A DNA stretch of 64,000 bases from Turbatrix aceti (taxonomy: Eukaryota; Nematoda; Chromadorea; Rhabditida; Panagrolaimidae), in assembly GCA_963969345.1 (NCBI GenBank), contig OZ017766.1, positions 62,001 to 126,000 on the forward strand, written 5' to 3'. Below, in pieces: positions 44,735 through 55,700 of the stretch. Under the pieces are notes generated by a model. That model had not been told where the DNA came from. It was given only the letters and a program-made list of their open reading frames with translations, and did not search any database. The translations under genes and the position numbers were made by a program. Position 1 is the first letter of the stretch. Each line of letters opens with the position of its first letter.

Positions 44735-45706
44735 TATGAAAGCGTTGCTTTGTTAAAATGACATTTCTATATTTATATTAATGTTTGATATTTGAAATAA
44801 ATCATGTGCGCCCATCATTATACACATATTGTACTCAAGTTTGTGGTACATGCTAAAAAGAAATTACTTCCTTTTGCTTTTGTGCTTGTACTATGAGCTC
44901 GTGTCTATTCAAAAAGGAGAATTGAGGCGGAGTAAGGCTACATGTCATGTCATGTAGCCTTATTATCGTATTAGTAACAGCATCTTTAAAGTTCTGTCTG
45001 CCTTTTTTGTTGTCTCTCTCGCGGTTGATGGTTCGAAACTAAATATGCCTCTGAAAAGCGGCGAAATTAGCTGGTCTGCGGTACCGATAATAACTCTAAT
45101 GATGATCATAAACTTTTTTGGTCACGTTGGAAACATCACTTTAGTCATCACAATAATCAAGACGCCAAAGCTTCGAACGTCCTGTTCTATCCTAATGGTG
45201 ATGTCCGCTGTCGCAGACAGCATTCATACATCTGCCCATCTGTATCTAGCGTGGCTGCTCTACTCTGGTACAAATGTTGTTTCATTACTCCGGTGTCTCC
45301 AGATCATGACAATACCCCTCGCCGGATTCATTGGCGGCAACATTCTTATTCTTTTGGTTGGCCTGGATCGTTTATTTTGCGTCCTATTTCCTGTAGTACA
45401 CGTCAAAATGCAGCATTACAAGTTTTATGCAATTCCTGTTGCACTGGCGTGCATTTTGCCGGTGTACTTATTAATTATGACAACAGGTTACGAATATGCT
45501 ACACGTCATCCTGAGGTGTAAGCATTTATATAAAATTTAATTTTTTTAGTGTAACAAAGGATCCTGCCCCCCTTTGTTACACCCGCGGACACTTGATCCG
45601 AAAATTCTACCTGAAACCAGAGATTAGGGCAATTGAGACTTTTAAAAGTGGGTAATGCGTATTTATTTACGGTACGTACTACATTTATATTTTTAGAGTT
45701 GTTTAT

Positions 45707-45780
45707 ACTTTTATTTATTTATTTATTTCACCATTACTCAGTGGTTAGTTATCATTAGACCAGATGTTAGGAGGCACAAA
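45707..45780 (-). mobile_element. Retroposon 3' tail, (TAAA)n family, copy 1
   Basis: Read on the minus strand: TTGTGCCTCCTAACATCTGG, then TCTAATGATAACTAACCACT, GAGTAATGGTGAAATAAATA and a (TAAA)n tail. The same unit recurs at 46118-46190 and 58443-58505. It is located in the large intron of the Srsx-like gene. Confidence 0.75.
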
Positions 45781-45884
45781 TGATGTTTCCGTACAGTCGA
45801 CCGATGTGCAATGGTTGTTTTGCATTCATCACGGTTCAAACCACCCTTGTAAAAATTTCAAACTAAGGTAGGGGAGTATGTATA

Positions 45885-45977
45885 CCCGGGGTACCGAAGG
45901 ATGTCCCCGGGGACATCCCCGGGATCCCTGGGGATAATCCCCTGCGTTTAATCCCCCGGGGGATTGCGCCACCCTGC
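45885..45977. repeat. CCCCGGGG-rich MITE fragment
   Basis: GTCCCCGGGGACATCCCCGG, repeated CCCCTG/CCCCCGGGGGA motifs and a terminal GCGCCACCCTG, the same last nine bases as the CCCATGGGA family (GCCACCCTG). The left terminus is absent. Possibly a diverged, truncated member. Confidence 0.55.
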
Positions 45978-46117
45978 CCGAAACGAATAAATTTGAGCAA
46001 CAACGCAGAATCCATGCAAGTACCCCTTTTTGATCCGTCTCAATTCACGGTTTCTTTTCTTGTTTTTTATACTGATTTTGTTTTCCGTTAAGTAATTATC
46101 AGTTGTTAGAAAGCAAA

Positions 46118-46190
46118 TTTATTTTTATTTATTTATTTCACCATTACTCAGTGGTTAGTTATCATTAGACCAGATGTTAGGAGGCACAAG
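46118..46190 (-). mobile_element. Retroposon 3' tail, (TAAA)n family, copy 2
   Basis: Second minus-strand copy of the unit at 45707-45780, starting CTTGTGCCTCCTAACATCTG and ending in TAAATAAATAAAAATAAA. It has the same internal start point as copy 1. Confidence 0.75.
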
Positions 46191-46609
46191 TTTTATTTCA
46201 TGAAGTTTTATTTCATGTAGGCTAACAGGCGCGTGCGCATTTACTAGCGGGTTACCTATTTGGCGTTAGTTCTCGGGCACGGCAGGCTGGCTATGCTCCA
46301 TAATTGGCATACGGATTCTTACAAACGTAACGAAAAAATGTATACTGAGTGTTCAAAAAATTGACTGAATTCTCTTGAATTACGACGCTTCAAAGTTTCA
46401 TGATTTTCAAATGCCTCTAGCAGTGCGCAAAAAAATCCGACAGAAGACTCGAGTGACTTAAAACAATCCTTGGGACATGCCAAATCCTACCTAAGTGACC
46501 ATAAGCAAAAAACTCTATTACTGGATTCAGGGCCTTTTTTTGAACACGACTCTCTTCACGCGCGCGCATGCTCTATTTTGTCCTTTGAGACAAAGGCGCA
46601 TGCTGTGAC

Positions 46610-48176
46610 TTTATAAGACGCAGACCTTAAAAATTTTTTTCTAACTTGGTTTTTTTGAACGTTTTTTCAGTCACGAATTGTGACGTCACAGATTTCAGAT
46701 TTTTGTGTTTTATGTCAAAATAACGTCTGAGTTTGGGCCTCGGCGTAAAACAACTCTTTTTTGGTGTTTTTTGAAAACACTTGTTCAAATAACGATATCG
46801 AAGGAAAATTGGACAAAAAATAGATTATAACATCCATGCATACGTCATTTCATCGATTTGACGCAATTCGATATATTTTTGATGTATTTGTTATTCTGTA
46901 CTGGCAGGTATGAATATTTGCTTTTTTCTTGTTCATAACTCCTATAAATATTCTTTATACGCAAAAATGAAGAAAACCGAACAAAAACAGTCATCTGCGA
47001 TTTGGCGTATTTGGCCAAATCGCCCGCTGCGAGAGTACTCGACGCGCACGCAACCAGAAGTTGAGCGAGCTTTTTTTGCGTTTGTTTTTTGAAAGTGATA
47101 TCTGTTCGTCGGCATTTTTCGTGTATTCATAGTTGTTTCTTCGTTTTGGCCTTTTCCAATGTTATTAAGCTCAGTCTGGCGAGTCCAAACCGTTGTTTAT
47201 CTGAGTTGATTGCTTTACTGCAAAGCTCAGTACATCGCTTCAAAAACATCAAATTTTTTTATGCATTTTCAATCATTCTGGATCCAAAAGTGAACGTTTT
47301 TGAGTTTTTTGGTTGTTTTGGTTTTCCCGCCGAGTGTAGAGTAGGTCGCAGTGTTGTATAAACTCAAAAACGTTCACTTTTAGATCCAGAAAAAAATTGA
47401 TGATTTTGAAGCGATGTACTGAGCTTTGCAGTAAAGCAATCAACTCAGATAAACAACGGTTTGGACTCGCCAGACTGAGCTTAATAACATTGGAAAAGGC
47501 CAAAACGAAGAAACAACTATGAATACACGAAAAATGCCGACGAACAGATATCACTTTCAAAAAACAAACGCAAAAAAAGCTCGCTCAACTTCTGGTTGCG
47601 TGCGCGTCGAGTACTCTCGCAGCGGGCGATTTGGCCAAATACGCCAAATCGCATCACTGCATCACGAGCAATGCGATTTGGCGGAGTTGGCCAAATCGCC
47701 TTGCTCGTGATGCAGTGATGCAGGCAAAAACAGTGATGCCTGCCTGTATACACTGTTTTTGTTTCTTTTTGTGTTTTTTGTTCGTTGCAAAGAAGAAAAT
47801 GAAAATAAAACGCAAGTAAATGAAATGAGCTCCCAGTGCATCAACGAATTGTACAAAAATAACGTATTTTAATACGTTAAAACGTGGCGTTACAAACCAT
47901 TGTTCGATTTTATCACAATAAATGCGAATTAACTTCTTGCCCAAGTGTCGGCAGGAAAAACGTTGATTTTTCAGCATTTTACTTCTGTAAAATAGTTCAA
48001 AAGTTTTGTAGCCAAAATGACGCAAAAAGGTGAAGTGATTGAAATTTTTAAAGCCATGTAAAAAAATGTCGTTTTTCATGCGTCAAACTTCTTCTAGAAG
48101 TGAAATTCTAAAAATATGCAGAAAAAACCAAGGTAGAAAAAAATTTTTAAGGTCTGCGTCTTATATAATCACAAAC
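46610..48176. repeat. 1.57-kb foldback element in the Srsx-like intron
   Basis: The ends TTATAAGACGCAGACCTTAA and complement (46610-46670 and 48115-48176) form arms of about 55 bp. The interior is an independent palindrome: 47000-47270 is the complement of 47375-47640 (GAACAGATATCACTTTCAAA, CTCGCAGCGGGCGATTTGG). Next to it is a hairpin at about 47650-47722 (GCATCACTGCATCACGAGC and complement). Mirrored short frames are artefacts. It ends about 15 nt before the exon 2 acceptor of the receptor gene. Confidence 0.8.
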
Positions 48177-48647
48177 TAAATTTTCTTTTTAGCCAAATAA
48201 CATGTCTGATTGATCAAGCTCTTAATGGTCCTGCAATTGAATTATTGTACGTCATATTTGTGGTGTTAATATTAATAACCATGCTATGCTACGGCGTTGT
48301 ATGGATTATCATTGCAAAGAAAGGGAAACGTTCTTGGTGACTTCAAATTGCTTCTCAAGTCCATAACCGTAATCATGGTACTTGTGGTATTTTCTTGGCT
48401 TTTTACATGTGGTTCTGCTCTTGTAGCTAACATTTTGATCACGGACAACGACATTGTATTCTACTTTAGTTTTTACGCTGGATTGACAATCAACATTGCA
48501 TGTGGATGCCATTTTTACGTTCTTTACTACTTCAGCAAAGAATATCGATCTGCCTTTCGACGAGTTTTAAGGCTCGAAAGTGTGACCCTTGTTCATCCCG
48601 TAAATACCACTGTTGTAAAAAGTTTGACTCAGAACCGTCTCTCATGA

Positions 48648-50015
48648 ATGTTGTAAAGCACTGCGGCGCTTTACAACCTATGCAAAATTTTACAAAGCTA
48701 TTTTCATTTGACAAGGATCTGATGTGAGCTTAAAAAACGGCATTGTATGTAGATGAATCAGTACTTTTCTTGTCATGATAATGCTTGTACAATAATTACG
48801 TTTTTGTTGACGTTTTGGACCAGACCGTAATAAGATTAGATATTCGATTTCATCATTTTAAGACAAGCTCCGACTTAAAATTAAGTCATCGCAAATGGAA
48901 GGGGACCCAAAGAATGACAGAAGGAAGAGATGGTTTTTAATCAGAATGACGTCACTCAAAAAATTTCAAAAAGTGTATTCTATGTTAAATTCTTGCACTA
49001 TTTTTTTGAATTCAGTTTGTTTTTTTATTTCTGTTACGGGGCAACCGGCTACGTCCGAATGAATCCACCGCATTTCTGGACAGTAGTCGGCTCTCGAAAG
49101 CGGAGACGGAGGTACGACGTTTCCGGAACGACGGAGCGGAAATTCTTTGGTTCCGCCAGTCTTTTGTTCGTTCGTGATAAAGCCATTATAGTTACTGCAG
49201 TTTGTTCATTTGCTTTGTACATAAACACACAAAAAAACAACTTTAAAATTCCCTTTGATGACAACACTAAAAAATTGATGATTTAAAAAGTGAGATTGAC
49301 GCAAATCGTCAGGAACTGACAATTTCGGTTTTTTTACTTTTTTCAGGAACCGGAACCGGAACCGAAAATAGAAAATTCGGGTACCCGAACCGGAACCGAA
49401 CCGGAACCGAACCGGAACCGAACCGGAACCGAACCGGAACCGAACCGGAACCGAAACTTTTCAAACCGCGTGCGAAACAAAATTTGAAGGATTTTCGTTT
49501 CAAAAGTGTTCAACCCTAGTACCCGGAACCCTAGTACCCGGAACCGGAACCGGAACCGAAAACGATTTTTTCGGGTACCCGGAACCGGAACCGGAACCGA
49601 AAATAAATTTTTCGGGTGATTTAGGATCGACGATCCCGTGATTTTACAACCCCCAAATGTTTTGTGCCAAAGCTTCGAACGTCCAAAGTTGTAGGGGACC
49701 AGATGGGTGTCACAGAAAAAAATATAAAAAAAATTCCAGAAGCTGGATTCTGGAGCTACGTCTTTTGGAAGAATCCAACGTCAAATTTTCAACATGTTTA
49801 AAAAAATCAGATTTTTGGTACTCAGTCAGGGGTATATTGGCACGAGAAATCGACTCGTGTACTCAGATTTTTTTGGAATTCTTGATTTCTGCAATTTTTC
49901 GTCATTTTGCCTTACATTTTTGGCTACAGCATTTGTATTTCTTCTGGGGGAGCAGTGAGGTTCAGATAGTCTTGTAGAGCATTTTTTCTGAATCTGGGAT
50001 AAAAAAACACAAAAA
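48648..50015. other. Gene-free interval with GGAACC arrays
   Basis: No supported gene. 49340-49620 contains tandem CCGGAACCGAA/GGAACCGGAACC arrays and TTCGGGTACCCG palindromes with AT-rich pieces, in the style of the MITE subterminal arrays. The repeated CCCTAGTACCCGGAACC suggests an internal duplication. Neither termini nor target duplication are clear. Confidence 0.5.
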
Positions 50016-50946
50016 AAAGTGGTCTTTTCCGGTCGAGCAAGCAGGGTTCCGGAAGAACTACTCGACGACGACGCAGATTCAAGCGCTCAACATTCTGGCT
50101 GAAAAGTGCTGCGAGTTTCACTTGCCACTCTACGCCATCTTCGTCGATTTCAAGAAGGCCTTTGACAGCATCTCGTACGACTCCATCTGGGAAGCTCTTC
50201 GAGACTGTCAGGTTGAAGAACCCTTGATCCGGTTCATTCAACTCCTGTACGCGCACGGACATTCGGCGGTTCGTGTCGGCGACATTGCTGCTGAATTCGA
50301 CACGCAAAGGGGAGTCCGACTAGGCGACTCATTGTCTCCTCTCCTGTTCATCCTCGTTCTCCAGGCTGTGCTGAATCGAGTCGACTGGTCTAATCGTGGT
50401 ATTCGTATTGGCAGTTCTACGCTGAGCTACCTGGCATACGAGGACGACATTGCCCTGCTATCTTCCGATGCTGCCACTTGTCAATCCATGTTGCAGGACC
50501 TTGCCGACAACGCTCTTGAGGTCGGCTTGGAAATCAATGTCGGAAAAACTAAGTGGATGTCCAACGTCATCGGCGACAAGGCAGAGATTCTCCTCAACGG
50601 TAGACCGGTCGAAAGAGTGTCTGAGTTCGTATATCTCGGGCAACTCGTTTCCTGGCCGAGAAACCATAAAAGAGAGATCTCACGACGTCTTGCAGCCGGC
50701 CGAAAGATCTACTTCAAGTACCGAAACTTCCTTCGCGCGCCACGAGTCAAGATGAGCCTGAAACGCCGCCTCATCCACCAGTGCATCACCCCTGCCGTCC
50801 TCTACGGCTGTGAGACGTGGGCACTCACGAAAGACGGAGCTCAGACGCTCATCCGCGGCCAGCGACGTCTCGAACGTGCTATTCTCAGCGCACGTTTGAT
50901 CGACAAGCTGCCGTCAGACTCCATCCGTCAATTTTCTGAGAGATGA
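50016..50946 (+). pseudogene. Non-LTR retrotransposon reverse-transcriptase fragment
   Basis: From about 50037 the frame reads EQAGFRKNYSTTTQIQALN (fingers), then YAIFVDFKKAFDS (motif A with catalytic Asp), RGVRLGDSLSPLLF (motif B), LAYEDDIALL (motif C), GLEINVGKTKWM (motif D), EFVYLGQLVS and VLYGCETW (thumb). This order is that of RTE-like non-LTR elements. It stays open for about 300 codons, but the endonuclease domain is missing upstream and the C-terminus stops at a GATCTGATC repeat at 50946. Motif C has Glu where [FY]ADD has Ala, and motif B has Leu where Gln is usual, so it is probably dead. It could have powered the SINE and (TAAA)n tails in the window, but that is inference. Confidence 0.85.
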
Positions 50947-51119
50947 ATTATCTGTGATCTGATCTGGATTATCTGTGATCTGATCTGAATTCCACTTGAT
51001 CTGATCTAGATTATCTGTGATCTGATCTGAATTCCGAGTGATCTGATCTGGATTATCTGTGATCTGATCTGATCTATGAGCTGATCTGATCCAAAAAGTG
51101 ATCTGATCTGCCATCTCTG
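50942..51119. repeat. GATCTGATC MITE, partial copy
   Basis: Tandem TATCTGTGATCTGATCTG arrays ending in GATCTGATCTGCCATCTCTG, the right terminus of the family at 22068-22409. The left end directly abuts the reverse-transcriptase fragment, with only a degenerate terminus (GAGAGATG) and no duplication. Confidence 0.7.
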
Positions 51120-51191
51120 GAACAGACAGCGGGTGCAGAGGCGGACGGCGCACATGCCATCAGTCGAGAGAACCGCAACGGCGGTGACAGA

Positions 51192-51588
51192 CAGTGTAAC
51201 GCAAACCAAAATTATTGCCTTCGCCTTCGCCTCGGGAGGCGAAGGCGAAGGCGATGAAAGCGCCTCCAGAGACGGAGGCGATCAGAGGCGCCTTTGGTGT
51301 CAATTCTCAAATTTTCTATTACAAAACCACAGCAGAAAGCGAAATTATGATAATAGAAGGCTTTTAATTCTATTAAATAAAGTGGTAAAGTTGTTTTTTG
51401 ACTATTTGTGGTTAGAATTTAAAGTCTTTCAAATTTTTTGTTCCAAATTGTAAAGGTCTGAAGGCGATGGAGGCGGAGGCAATTGGAGGCGATCAATTTT
51501 TTGCCTTCGCCTTCGCCTTCGCCTCCGGAGGCGAAGGCGATCTGAAGGCGCCTCCGGGGGCGATGAAGGCGAAGGCGATGTTACACTG
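51192..51588. mobile_element. hAT-like MITE, CAGTGTAAC / GCCTTCGCC family
   Basis: Termini CAGTGTAACGC and GATGTTACACTG. Flanks GTGACAGA (51184-51191) and GTGACAGT (51589-51596) are an 8-bp duplication with one mismatch. Both ends carry GCCTTCGCCTCCGGAGGCGA-type arrays around an AT-rich core. Confidence 0.87.
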
Positions 51589-51596
51589 GTGACAGT

Positions 51597-52150
51597 GGGC
51601 GATTGGGTGATGGCGAAAGATGGCAAAACAAGTGATTTTTGTTATTAATTTTGATGATTTGATTCGTGTATCATAATTTTATGATTGCTATTTTTCCTGG
51701 GCCCCAGTGTTAGTGTTAGTACATATTTTTTGAATATTTTTTTGTGTTTGGTTTTATGCTTTGAAACGGGTCAATAAGCGATTGCAGCGGGCGAGGATTT
51801 ATTAGGCGATGGCGAAAGATGCGCGATATTGAAAAGCAACATTATTACTTATATTTTATAAAAGCGTAAAACAAATTACATTATATTTATGTATTCCAAT
51901 ATTTTTAAGTTTGAAAGCGGGTCAAAAAACGATTATATGTATCGGTAAAATTATGATCGGCAAAAGATAAACGAAAAACGGGCAAAAAGAAAATAAACAA
52001 CAAAACGATAGACGATCCTTTTCGATTTTACGATCCTTCTGATTCTTCTTTGATGCCTTTACCTTGCCTTGCCTTGCCTTCCCCTTCCTTCCCTTTCCCT
52101 TCCTGGGGCCCCCGGAGGGCCCCCCCCCTTTCGCCTTGTATATATATATA
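51597..52150. other. AT-rich, low-complexity interval
   Basis: No gene. CCTTGCCTTGCC/CCCTTCC tracts at about 52060-52105 and a GGGGCCCCCGGAGGGCCCC palindrome at about 52105-52125 precede the SINE. Confidence 0.4.
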
Positions 52151-52447
52151 TGGCGCGGGTGGCCGCCCAGTGGTGTGAGGCGAAGGTCGAGGTTCGATCC
52201 CGCTTGGGCGCAGCGGTTTTTTACAACTCAATCGTTGTCATCCAATCAAAAACCGCCCCACACCAAAAACACGTCCCGTCCCCAGTCAGAGCTGCGAACT
52301 CAGGGTGCACGTATCCCACAGACATTCGTTCCGGATGGGCCCCTCTACGTACGAGTCGCCATCATCATCTCATCTTCATCACCTTCTGACTGTTCATTGT
52401 AGTGTTGTATGTATGATATGGTGCGTACGAGCTAGAGAATAAAGGCA

Positions 52448-52480
<33 letters not shown>
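52151..52480 (+). mobile_element. tRNA-derived SINE
   Basis: The head has an A-box-like TGGCCGCCCAGTGG (about 52160-52173) and a perfect B-box GGTTCGATCCC (52191-52201), spaced as in a tRNA-type pol III promoter. It is followed by an unrelated body of about 240 bp and a (TA)n tail (52450-52480). The 5' flank is also a TA run, so the target duplication cannot be read. The head does not fold into a complete tRNA, so this is a SINE, not a tRNA gene. Only one copy is in the window. Confidence 0.75.
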
Positions 52481-52486
<6 letters not shown>

Positions 52487-52797
52487 GGAAAAAATTACAA
52501 CTTGATTGACATGTAGATATAATTACTGCGAAAAATTGATTCAACGGAAAAATATAAAAAAGGTCTAAAACAATCAAAAAATGTAATAGATTTTTTTTAA
52601 ACGTTTTATGCTGACGAACATATCGAAAAACAGAGGTACATATTTCTGGAGATGATTACACGATTTCTGCCGGGATGAAAAATAGAAAGCATATATAGAA
52701 AAGCACTTGAATGACAATAAAAAATGAAATACATAAAATTATGCAGCGCAACGACGCAGACAGTTTGTAAAAAAGTTGCAAGACCAGCGTACAAGTT

Positions 52798-55700
52798 CTA
52801 CTCAACGGTCACTCGGTGTGAAAAGTCATCCTCGCAGATGAAAGGTCGATCGGGTAGAAGAAGGAGTGCTGGATCGGCTACCGTAACCGGAGAAATCTTT
52901 ATCGACGTTTTGGAAGCCGGAGCAGTCGTTGCGCCGGGCGACTGAGCAGACGAAGATGTTGAAGACACATTTGACGGCCTTTTGACCATCCTTCTCAGTC
53001 TCTGGATTTCGTCGTTGGCTTTGTCCAGCTCCAGCGCCAGCAGAGACTGACGTTCCTTCAACTTTTTTATATCCGTCTTGCATGTTACATTCTGCCGTAA
53101 AAGGTCTGTCTTTTCAGTCCTCAGACGCTCGACATCAGTGAGGAGTTTGTCGAGTCGTTTGTGCTCGGTGTCCTGGACGACAGAGTCCACGCAGAAGCTG
53201 CATGAGAGTCTATGCTGCTTGCCACTGTCGGCGCTATGCTGCTCCGTTGACGACATGCTTTCCATGCCCGTGTCGCTGTCGTGTTCGACGGAATCTCCTC
53301 CAATACTCAGCGTATCCCAATCCTTTGCGTGATGGGAAACAGATTTCGAGCTTCGAATGTTGACGTAGTGCGACGACATTCTGCCGTTGGATGAGATAGT
53401 TGTTGATCGGCTGTTGGACGTTGAGTGGGGGTCGCACATGCCTGCTTGCTTGTACATCAATTCGCTGAAAATTATTTTAAATACAACAAATGTATAAAAT
53501 TTAGTTGAAAAAGAAAAGATTTGTAAATTCCTACAATTTAACATTAGCTTCCTTGGAGTTGGTATCACTTCCTCCATTCGACGACGTGTCAGTCGCCGAA
53601 TGCGTAGTCGATCTCGCATCGGTAGCGATCGAGTGAGTGTCAGCGTCACCGGTGAGACCGACTCTCTTCGGCAGCTGGCCGGAAGCCACCGACCCATTCG
53701 CATTTGTGAGCGACCTTGTCGCCCACGCTGAAGAATTACTCGAGTTGTGGAGCAGCGGATGGTGGGCTTCCCCAAGAGTCGACGAAGAAGACCGGTTTCC
53801 AGGAACAGATCCTACGTCCTGCGACACGGACCTTGAGCGCCCGCTAAGAGCCTTCTTGACCGAGTGGAAAAGATTCAGTCCAGAAGAATCCTTAGTTGTC
53901 GGTGCGAGTGCGACCTTATCGCCCTCGGTGGTCTCGAGGAACGACATGCCATAAAACTGAGCTCGTTCTTTGAGGTTGCCGTAGAGAGAATCCAAAAGCG
54001 AGACACGAGTCCTTTCTGCGAGTTGTGAAAACTTGTTTGCCTTGTACGCTGCGTTTTCGGCGTTGATGAGCTTGGTCATGAGGAATTGGCGGAAGTCTTT
54101 GCCCTTTCGGAAGATGGAAGGCGCTGGTAGGGTGGGCCCAAAGAAGGGCACATCGTCGCGCGCCGTCACACTTACCCGATACCTAAGACGATCAGTGCAC
54201 GGCTCAATGGGCTGAACAATGATGTACGCGTGCAGGAAATTGCTTGCAATAATGTCAGGTGAAAAAGGCGTGTTGGCTTCCTGGAAGATGATTGCCACAA
54301 TATCATTTCCAATGTGCCGCTTGCGCTGGAGTTGCTGCGTGTCGCCTACAGTGTACGGTAGCAAAGTGCTGACATGGAACATGATTTCCTTCTGCCTGAA
54401 CTGCGTGTAGACCGAGTGCGCCCCCGTCTGGCCATGCTGCGTGTCGAGACCCCCTCGATAGCCCTCAAAGTTTCTAAGTTCAATTTTTTCGCCCAGAATC
54501 TCGAGAAATTCGTCGAAAGCAGGCGAAGCGTTAGCGTTGGCGAAGAGCTCTTCCTCCGTGGTCTGGCCGTGTTTCTGATAGACAACGCCAAACTTGTAGG
54601 TATTAGTGATGACGTGTTCGTCGTACTGCAGGATAAGTTCGGAGCCTCCGGGAAAGGCGATGGGTGAAAAACGTTCTGTGGTCACCTCGTCGCAAAGAAG
54701 CTTTGCCATTCGGGACGCGGACGGCCGATCCGCAAGCGCTGAGGAAGGCACAATTTCGTGGAACGTGCCTTGTCGCGTGCGGAGGATGATCCGGAAGTGG
54801 TCTTGAGATGAGACAGTTTCGGTTCGGACAGACAGGATCAGAGGTCCGAGTACCTGGTCAAGGCCGTAGAAGTTATGATGCTCCTAAAATTTTAATTAAA
54901 TAACATTGAAATAGTGAGTATATTCAATTTTATTTTAGGAACCATTGAAACATTGCAATTTAAAAATTTATTCATCAAATAACATTGAAACATTGCAATC
55001 AACAATACTTTTGAAAAAATAAATTTTTATTCATCAAAAAGTTGTCCTGTCTTTGAATTTTTCTAGACAAAAAAATATCTGCCATTATTATGGTAGTTCC
55101 AAAGTCAAAACACTTACTCGACCGATAAAATGCCGTCGATAGCAATTAGAAGTATCGTCGGTCTCGAGCTTGAATCGGGCGCAGCTATTGCTTGACTGAC
55201 TCTGACCGAGATTCATCTCGTCGTCGATGTTGATGGTACACGAGCTGACACCATCCATCCAGAAGCCCCCGCTTGAGGGTAGCACAATCTGCGGAAAAGG
55301 CTTGCCCCGTGAGAGGACCTCCTTTATCGTATCACACGTTCGTCGATCATCACGTCTGGTGCCGTTCTGAAAAAAACGTTTTTATTCAGAAATCAGTTTT
55401 TACAAAATATATATTTTGATAATGAACCAAGAATTGTTGTGCATTTGTTCAAATTTTAAGCCCTTTAAGATTCCGTGCTTACACAAAATTCCCAACTTGA
55501 GATGTCATTTTTATCGTGTCTGAGCAGCGCTCCGACCATCATCGAAGCAGGCCTGACACGGCAACTGGGCAAAATTTCGGACTCGTAGATAACATTTTTA
55601 GACACCTCAACCAGATCGTATTCACCGGGTGGCGCCTGATACGTCGAATTGGGTCTTGATTTTCTGTTTCCACCGGCAATTCGATTGAAAATGTATCCAA

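Larger units (their letters stand above)
45045..48647 (+). pseudogene. Srsx-like rhodopsin-class chemoreceptor with a frameshift in loop 3
   Basis: Exon 1 is 45045-45517 (TM1-TM4). After a 2.7-kb intron, exon 2 starts at 48193 (acceptor CTTTTTAG), rejoining as HPEV-QITCLID. Landmarks: GHVGNITLVITIIKTPKLRTSC split as GNITLVITIIKTPKLRTSC (TM1 and loop 1), SAVADS in TM2, and GLDRLFCVLFP after TM3, typical of nematode Srsx receptors. TM5 (VIFVVLILITMLCYGVV) is read in frame until a TGA at 48338. TM6-TM7 (ITVIMVLVVFSWLF to CHFYVLYYFSKEYRSAF) are open in another frame, entered near 48297. No plausible intron reconciles the frames. So the gene is a pseudogene, or there is a one-base sequence error in the loop; the rest looks intact. 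Confidence 0.7.
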
